Of a stretch of DNA of 64,000 nt, positions 11,759 to 23,960 are shown in pieces (the first letter of the stretch is position 1; each line of letters begins with the position of its first letter). The notes under the pieces are model-generated. The model was not told the DNA's origin. It searched no databases and was given only the letters and a program-made list of their open reading frames with translations. The translations under genes were made by a program, and so were the position numbers. The stretch is from Endomychus coccineus (Eukaryota; Arthropoda; Insecta; Coleoptera; Endomychidae), in NCBI GenBank assembly GCA_958510875.1, contig OY294071.1, forward strand, positions 34,130,581 to 34,194,580. The letters run 5' to 3'.

Positions 11759-12502
11759 TCTAATCTAATTAACAATACATTCAGCGTATCAATACCAGAA
11801 AGGACTGAATGGGAACATACAAACCTGGGCGACATTCTACGGGGTAATATCAGGTATACAGACGGGTCTAAGACTGAAAAAGGTGCAGGTGCAGGAGTAC
11901 ATTCAAGAAACCCAAAGACTGGCTTGAGCTATTCATTGGGTAAACACACCTCTGTCTTCCAAGCAGAGGTATATGCAATCCTCCAATGTGTGAAGGAAAA
12001 CAATCGGATAGCCATCGACGATGAGCAGATACACATATTGACAGACAGTCAGGCTGCACTTAAGGCAATGAGAAGTCAGGAAGTGACTTACCGTCTGCTA
12101 TGGACATGCAAAAAAAAACTTGAAATACTGGCAGACCGGAACCGCGTTAAGCTGATTTGGGTGCCGGGACATCAGGGAACGACAGGCAATGAAAAAGCCG
12201 ACGAACTTGCAAAAAGTGGGTCGGAGAACCCTCCAGATCCAGAACAGACCACGGGGGTACCAAAACGTACATCACGAAGGTCTGTAGTCCCGTGTAACAA
12301 AAGAACGACAGACCTATTAGCACTAAATAGTGAAAAAATAAAAGTCGTAACAGGGCTGATGACTGGCCATGCGCCAGTAAAAGGGCACCTAAGCAAAATA
12401 GGACTATACAATAGCGACCTGACATGCAGACTTTGCGGTAAGGATACAGAAACAGTGACACACATACTGTGTAAATGCGAGGCACTGGATCGCAAAAGAT
12501 AG
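11759..12502 (+). pseudogene. LINE C-terminal fragment: RNase H plus zinc-binding tail
   Basis: One open frame of 247 codons, bounded by stops at 11756 and 12500 and without an initiating ATG, encodes a nearly intact RNase H. All four acidic catalytic positions are visible: D in RYTDGSKTEKGAGAGV, E in FQAEVYAILQ, D in ILTDSQAALKAM and D in EKADELAKSG. WVPGHQGTTGNE precedes the last. The C-terminal part has CRLCGKDTETVTHILCKCEAL, the Cys/His motif seen at the end of I- and jockey-type pol proteins. The reverse transcriptase upstream is absent. The unbroken frame suggests a fairly recent, 5'-truncated insertion, though it has no known way to be expressed. Confidence 0.85.
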
Positions 12503-14699
12503 TCAATTTTTGGAAAGCCTAACGGCGAACCAGAACTATACAGTTCCCACTCTGTAAAGAACTTGTACAAACTCGTACAAGGTACAAAAGTACTTGAGTG
12601 GATACCGTAAAGAAACGAAACATAGACAAGATACAATGGGCCAGCAGGCCTAAGTGTCACCGGATGTCACTGGAGGCAATAGCCAGACAAGCCTACAAAG
12701 GGGGTGAAGTTTTTAGTGAGTATGTCTGGAATGGTGACTTTCACAGTAGACCTTGGGACTCAAAGGGTCATAACCTCCAAATAAGGGGTTTTCTTCACCT
12801 CCGCACTAATCTTGTCAATCATCCTATGCATGTGACGAACGAATAAAGAAAACCACTACTAATTGTTGTACTACTAATTTCTGATTATATCGAGATATTT
12901 CAATAATCGACCAAATCGATTTTCAGATCTCGATTATTTCCATCACCAATTAGCGGTACAATTTCATCACCCAATGCAATCTCGTTTAATTTTGGTTCTT
13001 GTTGACGTTGACTAAATTATCAATCATCTTGTCTGTCGGGAGGTGAGACATTATTACATAATTATTTATTCAAATTGAAATTTGTACTAGATATTCCACT
13101 CAAACTTAAGTACCTAATGAATTGATTTTTACTTCCTTCACTGTACGTAGCATACCGGTTTGTTTCGGCCAACTTGTAACAGGTAACTCATTTGATTTGC
13201 TTAGCGACTTTTATATAATTGTTTCTATTCTATATAAGATGCACATTCCCCGCTTCTGGGAATTGAACGATATTCCCCAGATTAAGTACAAAAGGATTTT
13301 TGTACGAGATATTGAAGATTTTGCAAGCACAAGCCACTTTGAACGCATGAAATCAGTTTCCCCCACTCCGCTGCACGCTCCGGCAGTCGCGTACGCGCTT
13401 CACTTTGTTACTCAATTTCTAATACTATCAATCAATAAAAAAATATCTTAGTATTTTTTTATCGAAAATGTACGTATTTAACATAAGCATCCATAAAGCA
13501 CACTTTTATAAAATGTTTATTGCGTCTACAGATTTTTTTTGAAATAAAAACACTATCTCTGATTCAGAAGGTCGTAGATGAAAAATGTTTTTGGTAATTC
13601 GTGAAAAAATTTCAGGAATCGATTTCCGTCAAAGACATATTCCTAAAATAAAAATTGTAAGACCTATCTGTTTTCAAATTCATTTTTTCACCCTCAAAAT
13701 TCTAAAAATCCCTATATTTCTTTAATAACATTATAGCACAACTCTTCAAGAAGAAAATAAGCCCGGAATCGTCACTCTAGGACCATCCGCTGACCTAGCT
13801 GATCTAACCAATTCATGGGAGCGCCGTTTTTTCGAAAGTTCGATATATCTCGAAAAATTATCAATATTTAAAATTTAAAAAAAAAATCTTTTCAAGCTTG
13901 CCATGGAATATACGTACAGCAAATAGCAAGTATGGAAACGTAATAGTTAACGATTTCTCGATACCCCGATTTTTAACGGTTTTTTCAATATAACTCGAAA
14001 AGTATGAAAGATATCGATAATTATCGAAGTAAATCGATAGATCTATTTAATACCTACAACTTTCTCATCCAACTTTTTTCGATCCGAGCTATAGTTTTTT
14101 ACTTATTTAAGAAAAACTGATTTTTGCAACTTTGCCAATTTTTTAGGTTATGTTCGCTATTTCGGATCGAGTTGCATGAAACCGTAACTTACCTTTAAAT
14201 TTAATTTCCTATACGCTCATTTTTTTTCCAGGTATTAATTTCTGAAAATTTAACATTAGACCGTCGTTTATTGCTTGGAATACTCGTCAAGTCGAGAACT
14301 GCGAGCATAAATCAAATTAGACATTGTATACTGTGCTTTATTGAGAACAGTGTCTAACACATTTCGGGGGAGGAACATTTCAGCCTTCTAAAAAGATCCA
14401 CGTTTGTGCTGGTATTGGTATTAAACTACTGAGTTATAATCCAATCTACTCTGTGTAATTATTGCACCGACTGGAGACCAAAACGGATTCGTCCCCCATA
14501 TATTAGTCATCTATCTATAGTTATATTCACATTTCAAATGCATACGAAGTAAACAATACAAATATGTGCATATAGCGTACTTAATTTTACAATTGTCGGG
14601 CTGCTGTTGTTCAACAGGTGTGTATTCAGTAGCAATTGTAATAAATAAATCGTCGCGTCGCTTTCTCATATTTATTTTAGGGCCGAAAGTACAATAATA
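12503..14699. other. LINE 3' tail, then AT-rich non-coding sequence
   Basis: The first 350 bp probably belong to the 3' end of the LINE above, including a degenerate open stretch at 12598-12846. From about 12850 to 14700 there is AT-rich sequence with the short motifs 'tcgaaaa' and 'atatctcga' repeated near 13830-14060, and an imperfect inverted repeat (TTAGACATTGT with ACAGTGTCTAA, 14318-14359). No gene is seen. Confidence 0.4.
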
Positions 14700-15283
14700 G
14701 AAGACATTTTATACCGTTTTCTCATCTATAGCCCCTATAGAGGAGCGAGACAGAGACAGATTGACGCAATTAATGGAGATCTGGCAAAAGATTTTCAAAT
14801 AGGGATCTGATAATCTAGTAGAGTTTAATGCAACCAAAACTCAAGCTTGCGTCTTCTCCAGGAAGGCGGATCCCACAATCCTTAATATGATGTCAGGTAC
14901 AACTATTCTTATGAAGTCTTCCATATCCATGCTCGGAATCATCACCAACAGCATCCTCTCATGTGAGGTCCATTGCGAAAACCGCTTCACAAAAACTTGT
15001 CATGAGCTACTTTACATCCCAGCAGCTCCTCATAATCTACAAAGCACAGATTCGCCCTGTCCTGGAGTACTGTTCACATGTTTGGAGTTCGGCTCCCAAA
15101 CATACGCTGAAGCTCTTGGATTATATCCAGAAGAGGGCTACTCTTTATCCAGTGAGGTATTTCTCTATTTCTATAACATCCAAACCTTCAAGAAAAATCC
15201 CTCTCCTAACATTTCACCGCTGGCTCACACAACGTTCTTTGAACATTATAGCTTTCCCTCTCGTGTAGTCAAAATATAAATAA
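14700..15283 (+). pseudogene. LINE family A, 3' part of reverse transcriptase ORF
   Basis: Forward frames give, in order, a piece near 14830-14940 ending in the ADPTI-NMMSGTTI segment, then SIAKTASQKL (14970), QQLLIIYKAQIRPVLEYCSH (15025) and VWSSAPKHTLKLLDYIQKRA (15085). This is the region after the catalytic domain of a jockey/CR1-like reverse transcriptase. The same family occurs in pieces at 29.4, 40.6, 44.8/47.2, 51.5, 55.5, 59 and 60.6-61 kb. Frameshifts and a deletion after QKRA make it non-functional. Its sequence is the source of the 152-bp satellite at 27-29.4 kb. Confidence 0.8.
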
Positions 15284-15296
15284 AAGAAGGGAAAGT

Positions 15297-15775
15297 CACT
15301 GTATGATTCGGTGATAAAAGATTGGTCAAAACGGTTTCGAATAAGACTGAAATCCTTGGAAGATGACACTATAACAGGAAGGCCAGTGGTGACAGATGAC
15401 AAAATTGCTCTTGTCGAGGATCTCGTATTAGGCATCGAAGTTTGAAGGTGGAATAAATAGCACTCTCAGCAATTCAGGGCCAGCGTCATGATCGATGTGC
15501 TCGCTACTTTTTGGAGCTCTGTAGGGAAAACCTCGTGGATGTTATGAAGACAACTGTCACAGATGAAACCATGTTACTCCAATATGATCCTTTGCCCAGA
15601 AGTGAGTCCACGAAATGGAGGCGAAAAGGAGAAGCACTACCAAGAAAGTTTAGGGTCTGTCTGTTGACAAAAAAGTCATGGCTTTTTGGGTTTGTGAGGG
15701 CATATTATAGACTATAAAGAACGTAATACCACAATTATCAGCATGACGAAGAGGTATTGAATTGTCAGTGCTACC
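15297..15775 (+). pseudogene. Mariner transposase fragment
   Basis: The start gives VIKDWSKRFR, SLEDDTITGRPVVTDD and ALVEDLVL, the N-terminal helix-turn-helix and GRP motif region of mariner transposases. A deletion follows, then TVTDETMLLQYDPLPR (first catalytic aspartate, usually in TGDE), ESTKWRRKGEALPRKF, and a degraded 'KKSW-FGF' segment. The copy ends near 15775 before the second catalytic aspartate. Frameshifts are present near 15440 and 15680. Confidence 0.75.
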
Positions 15776-16529
15776 GTGCGTTTTTTTACGCTGTATGCAT
15801 TTCAAATATGAATATACCATAATCAAAAATGTTGCAGTAACATTGGCTCTTCAATTTGAAAGCAGTAACTTACAGAACTCCGTTTAGCGTTATGCAAGAC
15901 GTGGAGGCGAAAAAATTAACAATCACAAGAGAAATATCATGATAAGATATTATTGTATTATTGTCGTTTCCAAAATGGATAAATGTACACAACTCATAAG
16001 GAAGATGAAATTTGTTGTAAGATTCGAATTAGGTAACGCTTGTCTTACAACAATGTTATATCCAGGACAATATAAGTTAAGATATAAGAACTATAAGAAT
16101 TGGTGTTATTTCCTTTAATCTTCTTTGGATAAGATGGAACCGTGATAAATACATATTTGTTTTATTTATTTTTAATTGACCCATTTTATGAGATAAAGTA
16201 GTATAAAGATAAAAATATTAACAAACATTAGTATTGTTACATAATTATATTTCGAATTTCTCCCAGGGTTGGTACTCGCCTAGAAAGACTTCTTTGGAAT
16301 CTCAGTCTCATATTCATATAAAACCATAATTTTATTTGATACCGGGAATTCTCTGAGCAAATTTTTTAAATTTCACATCTACACTAATACAATCCTTTTT
16401 TTTTGCAGTATCAGAGATAACCTGACCAATGGACCAATGTTGATCTGTCATATGACATATTTTAATGGACAACTGATAATAATAAGGTCATTCCGTTCTT
16501 TATAAAAATTCCCCGCCAGAGTTTGAAAG
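15776..16529. other. No gene seen
   Basis: AT-rich sequence between two mariner fragments of opposite strand. It holds nothing I can name. Confidence 0.4.
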
Positions 16530-16785
16530 AAAAGGGGTAGATTCCCAATAAAATTTATTTTTCAATGTAATCCCCCCGATATCAATGAACTTATTGTATT
16601 GTCTTAGCAACAAATCAATACTGCAGAAAAAATATTCTTTCGGTTTGTCATCAAAGTAAGCTAAACCTGCAACTTTCTCCTCATCGTCATACTAAAATGT
16701 CGTCCTCGATGGTCCTTTTTCAAACCTTCAAGCAAGTAATAGTCGCTGCGGTCCATATCTGGACTGTACAGAGGGTAAACAAATG
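16530..16785 (-). pseudogene. Mariner transposase C-terminal fragment
   Basis: The minus strand reads PLYSPDMDRSDYYLLEGLKK, then HRGRHFS, then after a frameshift DDKPKEYFF and QYNKFIDIGG. This is the third catalytic aspartate region (YSPDLAPSDYHLF in the family) and the C-terminal tail. It is the 3' end of a separate copy in the opposite direction to 15297-15775. Confidence 0.8.
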
Positions 16786-17815
16786 AAGAATATGTTTGTT
16801 ATCGCGCTCCTGTTAATAGTGAGATGCAGTGGCGTAGATTGCTTTTTGCGATTAGTTATTCTATTGTTCTATTCTATTATTGATCCCCTTTATCCCCCTA
16901 TTTATGCCACTGGTGGGATGACGAAAGCATTGATATATTTTGTGAAATTAGTATTGATGAAGTTTATTGTGAATGCATTGCTGGAAAGAGCAGTTTGTAA
17001 GCATGCGCTTACATTTTTTTCTTAATTGATCACTTGAAAACCTGTCCAGGCTGTGCCATACCCTCTATTAGAGGGTATTGGGCAGTGTCTACTAACAGAA
17101 AGGCACAATACAAGTTTGAGGCATTGTAATTGTAATCAAAATTATTAATAAACTTTCGTCACTGCATAGAAAATAAACAAAGATTGACAGCTGGCATGGC
17201 CGAAAATCTAAGCAGCGCCATCTCCTCCGAGCTTTCCAGATTACTTGCCATTGAGAATAAAATGATGGAATGGAGGACGAGTAAACTAGTGGTACTATCA
17301 TAGTTACTAGGTCAGTAATTTTATTTCAGCATAAACTTACGAGACAAACAAACGTGACAATTTTAACTCTTGCATTTTACGCATTTGGGTAGAATTAAGA
17401 CACGGCTATAGGTTCATTCTGACGTCTTTGGGTAGTAAAATTATACAGCTAAATGTCTATAACCATTAGAGTAGAATTTGATCGACTGAATCGCCTGCGT
17501 CTCCTTCACGTTCAAATTCAACGTGATTTCAAGATTTCATCAGGCTGTTACGATTTTCATTATTCAATACACGATTTACGTCAATGGAATCCATCGATCT
17601 AATGACCATTCAGTAGGAATTGTTGTCGTATCAGCCACGTGTATTGCCATGCACCTACAAGGAATACAATTCAGTTACGTCGAGCTCACACCATACAGGA
17701 TGTCCTGAATAAAACGTTCACCAGATTACGGAGCTACCAAATTTCACTGCCAGTATAATAGAGTAGGATCGTTGGTAAGATCCTGGAACGTGACTTAATC
17801 ATTAGTTGTGGTTAT
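16786..17815. other. No gene seen; one palindrome
   Basis: A near-perfect palindrome (ATACCCTCT, TA, AGAGGGTAT style) lies at 17058-17078. Downstream on the minus strand MPQTCIVPFC precedes a stop; it looks like the start of a THAP domain but is too short to claim. Confidence 0.4.
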
Positions 17816-18514
17816 ATACCTTTGGAGATTTAGGCAAGTCAATTTAAAACCTACACTCCTTCAAATATAATTGACGGATATTTAAAATTGCAGGTCGAGA
17901 GAATGCGTGTTTCGTTTTTGGTAAGTTTCAAGTTTGGATATACACCAAGACCATAATTGTCACAGGAATATTCTGAAATTCCAAGCGTACACTCCTTCAT
18001 ATATTCGTGAGGGGTATCCAGAATAGCAGATCGATAGAAAGTGGATTTTGTTTATTATGAATATGCTAACTGACCTATAACGTTTTTTTGGAAAAAAATT
18101 GATAGCGTGAGTGTTCTGACATCGATTTCAGGCAAGAAAGGCAAATTTCACATTTATATATACACCAAGACTGTAATTTTGATAGGAATGTTTTCAAATT
18201 TTGAACGATCACTCCTTCATATATTCTTCAAGCGTATCCAGAATTGCAGGACGATAGAAAGGGTATTTCTTTTTTATAAACATACTAACTGACGTACAAC
18301 GTTTATTGAGAATTTACAAAACACGATTTTTCCTTCAAAATTCCAATTGATTCGGTTTTCGCTGAAGAAAACTGATAGCGTGAGTATTGTTACAATATCT
18401 GGCATCGATTTCAGGCAAAAAATGCCCCCATGTGAAAATTTTTACTTGTTGGGGGTGGTATATACCTTAAAATTTTAGGGATTTTTGTTGACTTTGGCAA
18501 GTTTCAAGATTATA

Positions 18515-20085
18515 CAGGCTGGTCCAGCTCAATCATCAGGATTTCACCAGCCAATAGTTGATCGAATAATAAAGGTAGCTTGTATAATAAAATATGGTCG
18601 AATTTTGTTTCTTTTTTGACGTACGTTAAAGAAAATGAATTATTCTAAATAATTTGTTATGAATTAGTAATGAAAAAAGGTAGCCTCCTGAAATTTTGCA
18701 TAGATCTTTTTCTTTGTATTCTTCATTAAATAGTGGTTGTAATTATTTTATTTACAACACAGGCGTGCGAATGGGTTTCCTCAAAAATTCATTATTCAAT
18801 AAAACGTACTGTTTTTTTTGTAGAACACCAACTGCTCAAAAACTCAAAACAAAAAAATTTTTAAAAACAATCGTGTGACCAATTACTGAATTTGTGAATA
18901 AAAAACTTATCCACTGAGTTCAAAATAAATTTATTTTGCCTAAAGGGAAAACAATATTAAGCATACTTCAAATATCAACTAGACAAGATTCACAATTAAA
19001 TTAGGTAATGTAAGAACTGTTCGAAATGGGAACCATTTTGCTGGATGCACAATCGACAGCGTCTTATGATGGAATGGTTTAAATTTTGTGAAATATCGTT
19101 ATTAATATTTGCACAAGCATTCTGATATCTGAGGAGTAGTTCCTCCCGGGTAGGCACTGGGGTCGCATAGACGGTATCTTTAAGATAACCCCATAGATAA
19201 AAATCTGATGGAGTTAAATCCCGTGATCGCGGAGGCCAAGCAACGGGACCCCCACGATCAATCCATCGTCCCTCAAAATGTCTATCCTACTGACGAATAT
19301 TTCGGCCAAAATGAGCTGAGCATCCATCAAGTTGGAACCAAGCTTGCCTTCGCATAACATGCGGAATTTCATCCCACATATTGGGACTCTCTGTCTCGAA
19401 AAACTCTAAGAAGTTTAGGGAATTAAGGCGGTCCGGTAGTATGTAAGGGCCAAAGAGATTGCCATTGTAAATCCCGATCCAAACATTAATACTAAACTCG
19501 TTTTAAAAATTCCGTGGCCTGATTTCGTGAGGGTTTTCATGTGCCTACACATTGTTGATTGTGGAAGTTAACTATTCGTCTTCGAGTGAAACATAGCTCG
19601 TCTGTCCATAAAATATTGTTAATGAAATTCTCATCATTTTGATTAGCGTCCAAAAGCCATTGACAAAATCTCATTCTGCGATTTTCATCCCCTGGATGCA
19701 ATTCCTGAACTGGTTGTAGATGAAAAGGTCGTCTATGATCTCTTCCCAATACTCGTAAAATAGTGGTTTTTGGAATTCTAAGAGTTCTAGAAACTCTTCT
19801 CTGACTTGTTCTAGGATTCCTGTCAAATTCAAAATTGTAAATAAAATAATTACAACCACTATTTAATGAAGAATACAAGGAAAGAGATCTATGCAAAAAA
19901 TTTCAGGAGGCCAGCTTTTTTCATTATTAATTTATAACAAATTATTTAAAATAATCTATTTTCTTTGACACCCTGTACATCAAAAAGGAAAAAAAATGCG
20001 ACCATATTTTACTATACTAAATATCTTTATTTTTCGACAAACTATTGGCTGGTGAAATTCTGATGATATGAACTGACCCATCCTG
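18515..20085 (-). mobile_element. Mariner-type element with about 245-bp terminal inverted repeats
   Basis: The ends are CAGGCTGGTCC (18515) and, in reverse complement, CAGGATGGGTC (20085), each next to a TA target duplication (18513-18514 and 20086-20087). The inverted repeats run 18515-18758 and 19835-20085, about 80-85 percent alike by eye. The transposase lies between on the minus strand. The N-terminal helix-turn-helix part of the transposase is missing next to the right repeat, so this is an internally deleted copy. Confidence 0.88.
19000..19834 (-). pseudogene. Mariner-type transposase (DUF4817-associated group), N-truncated
   Basis: On the minus strand the sequence begins with the second helix-turn-helix (NPRTSQRRVSRTLRIPKTTI, 19815), then MRFCQWLLDANQNDENFINN and ILWTDELCFTR (first catalytic D). 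After one stop near 19500 it continues FSINVWIGIYNG, GPYILPDRLN, then AWFQLDGCSAHFGRNIRQ (second D), PRSRDLTPSDFYLWGYLK (third D, about 40 residues later) and QNGSHFEQFL at the end. The family normally has an extra N-terminal DUF4817-type domain, which is absent. Stops near 19500 and 19290 inactivate it. Confidence 0.85.
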
Positions 20086-20350
20086 TATATACGCCAAGAC
20101 CATAATTTTGATAAGAATATTTTGAAATTTTGAACGAACACTCCTTTATATATTCGTGAGGGGTATCCAGAATTGCAGACGGATCGCCAGCTTATTTGGT
20201 TTTTTATTTACATGCTAACTGACCTACGACGCTTTTTGAGATTCTTCGATATTTCGATTTTGCCTTCAAAATTTCGTTTCCGCCAAAAATGTTGTTATAA
20301 CATCTGACATTGATTTTAGTTAACCTTCAAATTTGTGCGATTTTTGGCAA

Positions 20351-20944
20351 TGGTACTCCATAATTTGATGTTGGGGTTCCAACAATATCGGTCCTTCCGA
20401 TAAAAAGAAAAAATTTATGTTTCTTCATTCTGCATCTCCTCAAACGAATAATTATGTTTCATTTGAGTCGAATTCAAATTCAATTGAGATCATTGCAGCA
20501 GGAACAAAACTTACACATCTTTATGTTTGAAGCTATTGATTACGGATGGTGGAAACTTTAAAGTTATTACAACCAACTAACGGAAGGTAAGAGGTTTCTA
20601 TTTGCTCCATTTGGTGTCTTGGAAAGCCACTTTCTAGTTTACAGACAATTAGAGGAGATTACTAATGGACCTACACAAGCTAAAGTATTTTTCATATCTT
20701 TACAGTCTACTCCTATTTTCCCATTACTGAAATCGTATCTACTCGTATTCGAATCTTTGACTCAAAGGGTTCTTTCAATCAACGACTATGTACAGGGCAG
20801 ATTTACATCGTCCATAATATTTCCCAACAGTTCCGTCACTAAATCGACAGGTGTCTTCATAACTTCATTGCTAAATCCCAGAACAAACTTTTAATTATCC
20901 ATGAAATTACTTTGACCAACAAAAGTGAAAAATGTCCTGCAGTA
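20351..20944. other. No recognisable gene
   Basis: A 91-codon open stretch at 20619-20894 (plus) has no domain I know. It may be eroded sequence of the LINE that follows. Confidence 0.35.
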
Positions 20945-21860
20945 AATTTTAATGGTAACAGTCAAATATCTAAATATGCACCTTGACCGGAAATTAAACT
21001 GGCAAAAGCATATATTTACAAAAGTCTAGGGCCATAAGCTGCATATTGCTAGGTAGACAGTTCAAACTAGCAATAGGAAATGAGGTGGATCAAGACAACG
21101 CTTTCGCAGAGACTGATAACGGCGAAACATATTGGTAGCGTTGCATGCACATATATCACCCGAGGTGCCTCGAAGAGATACACTGTCTCAGCTCCTTTGG
21201 TGCCTGGTGCCTGGTATTTATGCTGAAGCTTACGCAGACGAGTTGGCAGCTGTGACTCTCGGAAGACACGCGACTACCTTGTGTGAGCTGCAGAATCCTG
21301 AAACGGAACGGAAACTACGACTCACACTAGAGATTTGTCTGTTAGGGAGGATCTTGCACCTGAAAGGCTCGGTGAAGTGCTTTGAAGTTATTCTCGATGC
21401 TAAACTGAGCTGGAAAATGCACCTGGAAACCCAGGTGAAGAAGGCTGTTGCATCCTTATGGGCATGCAAGAGGTCATGGTAGGGATCGTTCCCCTACAGC
21501 TCCACATTAAAACAGTGACTGCGGGTACGGCGTATCGGCTTGCCGGTCTGGGCCAGTGGGTCGGTGCGTCCGTGCCTCGCGGTCATTGCAAAATATGGGA
21601 TTGGGCTGCTGGAAACTGCCTCTCATATCCTTGTAGAATGTCCAGCACTGACTTCTCTTAGGCTACCATCTGAGCAAAGCATACATGCCGCCAGAAGCCA
21701 TAAGAGACATCAGTCCATGCAGAAGCATAGCATTCGACGCTGCCTTAAGCCTGCAGAGCTGAGTCTTGCATCAAGGGGCGCACAAGGGACTCAATCAAGC
21801 AGTCTAAGTGCTCTGGACTTGTCTGCCCCCGGTTTGATTGATTGATTCATTGAAATTATT
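20945..21860 (+). pseudogene. LINE 3' part with (TTGA)n tail, family B
   Basis: Forward frames show VTVKYLNMHLDRKLNWQKHI near 20950 and again SVKCFEVILDAKLSWKMHLE near 21370. Both match the 'YLGV.LD..L.W..H' motif that follows the catalytic domain in I/jockey reverse transcriptases, so two different copies may be joined here. Further on ETASHILVECPAL (21605-21650) marks the C-terminal Cys/His region. The 3' end, from 'aagagacatcagtccatgca' to 'ggtttgattgattgattcat' (21700-21850), recurs at 61381-61535, which fixes the family's 3' terminus as a short TTGA repeat. Confidence 0.75.
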
Positions 21861-22904
21861 ATTATTGAATGTATGTGAATGATATATATTTAAAACCAGA
21901 AAAACACTGTTGTCCTAATGATTCCACTGAAATACTGTAGTTTCATCTGAAAGAGAGAACCAGTTGTAAGTTTCAAGCGAGTTGGAAAAATTCAAATCTT
22001 TATGACCAAAAGTGGGTTACGTTAAAACACTTCAAAAATTGTTTAGATGGAATCAGAAATGTCCAAAACCCAATTTTTTTAAGAACGATTGCAATACTTC
22101 CCTTATACTAGGTACATATAGTGAGCGAAGTAATCAATAGTGCATGTGTAGAAAGTGTTGAATTAACATTCACTGGGTATTTAATAACCACGTTTGTGGA
22201 ACGGTCATAAAACATTTATCACTTTGTCTGGAATAAAATTTTTCAGAATGAAAATGTTTAGGAACTGTCTGGAAGGTTGTGGAAGGGATCCAATTCATCA
22301 TATTCGTATGATGTTGTGTTAAGAAAATCGATGTAAATAGAAGGTCGAATAACCAAATTTTAAGTATCTACCAAATAGCACTGTTTGCATCTCGCACCAG
22401 ACCACGCGCATACCATGACCAGCACAATGTTGCGCAACTAAAGCTATAGAGTCTGCGTCATGGCTGTTTACGACGTGATTGAGACGCATTCTACAATTCC
22501 ACTCATTCGTTGATGCCCCCACACTTTGATTAAACCAAATTAAACTTCCATATTTACAATTCTCTTGGCTAATATCAACATGCTTACTAACTAGAATAGA
22601 TTTCAGCTACAAAATGCAAACAAACAAACTTTTTTCTGTTCAAATCTCAAGTATACGGAATTGTGTAGCATAATTTCTATTCTCTATCAACTCTTGCCAC
22701 GAATCCACGATTACATCACTAGTTTCGTAGTAATAAAGTGACCGTTAGAAATTGGAGAACCCGTTGCGTAATACCACGCTTCACTTTGCGTAGGAGTTAT
22801 CTCAATTAGTTAGATTTCAGAACAAAATAATGTGCAGTATGAGGTTTCTCTAGTCTTGACCCAGGTATGAATTATATATAAATTCTCGGGAAATAGGTCA
22901 CACT
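21861..22904. other. No recognisable gene
   Basis: AT-rich sequence. I see nothing to annotate on either strand. Confidence 0.4.
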
Positions 22905-22921
22905 AACACATTTGATTATTA

Positions 22922-22975
22922 TTTTCATCTTTACGTACGTTTCGGTCTTACGACCATCATGAGAAGACGTATCAG
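22922..22975 (-). ncRNA. Hammerhead-like motif, Penelope family 2, copy a
   Basis: Minus strand: GTCTT, CTCATGA (one change from CTGATGA), T, GGTC-GTAA-GACC, GAAA, CGTACGTA, AAGATG. Stem II is 4 bp and stem I 5-6 bp (CGTCTT with AAGATG). The core substitution would probably reduce or abolish cleavage. Confidence 0.5.
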
Positions 22976-23399
22976 TGTATAAAACGTGATTTCTTTAAAC
23001 TAATTGTATCACCACAAGGCGTCCTTATCGCACTAATTTCAATTAAAAATGCCCACGTCCCCGAAACGAACAGAAACACGAACAATCGAAATTATAACAC
23101 ATTAATGCTTTAAGTATAAATTAAGAATCCGCTGCTAAGCAATATTCTTATAAACTCTAACTTCATATCGAATCACAATACATACTACGACTGAAGGACT
23201 GAACTAAAAATATAACGTTCGAGTATCCACTTTCGAACCAGATGTTGAAGATTTATGAGGTAATATAGATAGAAATATTGCTATTTAAGCATTCTACCTA
23301 AAATATACTTTTAACATTATAAAGACGCATGTAGGAATTTGCAAGGGTTTTAATTAATTAAATTAGTATAAACCTGAATATCTGTTCTATGATTTACAG

Positions 23400-23960
23400 A
23401 CTTGGAGTCACGTTTTATTTGTATCATCTACAGATCTTTTATATTAATTCGTTTCCTTGTTAAAATATTAACATTTTTGTAATCGAATTGATGATTATAA
23501 TCAAAGCAGTATTTAGCAAGGGAAGTGGAATTTTCTAAGTTTTTGTTTCTTGTACTATACTTATGACCATACATTCTTTTTTCTAAATATTGTATAAGCC
23601 CCATTGCAATTTAAACAATTTAATTTGTATACTGTGTGGGTTTGTTTATCTTTAGGTATTGAAGGTTTTAGATTTGAAAAATATTTCCCAACACAGTTAG
23701 TAGGTTTATGCGCAACATTTATGTCATACTTTTTTAAACATTTCTTAATTTTCTCTGAGGTCTCCGGAATTTATGGTAATGTTATAAAATTATCTGTATT
23801 ACCGTTTATGTTATTTATATATGACGTTCTATTATAGATTTTGTTATTCTTTCTTTAATGATGGGATTGGAAAATGTTTTTGGGTAGCCATTCATTTCCA
23901 GGGTATTACGAGCAATTTTAAAATTTTTGGAACGGTCCTCTGGGTGGGACAATTTAATTG
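23400..23960 (-). pseudogene. Penelope-like reverse transcriptase C-terminus and linker to GIY-YIG
   Basis: The minus strand gives KIARNTLEMNGYPKTFSN near 23920, LPYIPETSEKIKKCLKKYDI near 23760, VAHKPTN and KYFSNLKP, then PKDKQTHTVYKLNCLNCNGA near 23640-23580. This is the region between the reverse transcriptase and the endonuclease of Penelope-like elements (the 'VPY..G.SE.I...LK.....V..KP' signature and the start of the GIY domain 'VYK..C..C...Y'). The endonuclease itself is lost after that point. Stops near 23820 and 23580 break the frame. Confidence 0.75.

Larger units (their letters stand above)
17820..20350. repeat. Dispersed non-coding repeat, tandem pieces, split by a transposon
   Basis: Blocks containing 'cactccttcatatattc', 'gtatccagaat', 'catcgatttcaggcaa' and 'acaccaagacc' recur at about 17850, 18000, 18120-18270, 18400 and 20090-20180. 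The mariner-type element at 18515-20085 sits in one copy: joining its flanks at the TA restores the '...tttcaag..tatac.ccaagacc' sequence found intact near 17930-17950. A related pair of units lies at 43375-43900. Confidence 0.7.

Noticed and set aside
13122..13451. 109-codon open frame on the plus strand
   Set aside because: No recognisable content, low-complexity surroundings, and no splice or promoter context.
17092..17301. THAP-like start MPQTCIVPFC on the minus strand
   Set aside because: Only ten residues, then a stop; similarity to the real THAP fragment at 27.5 kb is suggestive but too short.
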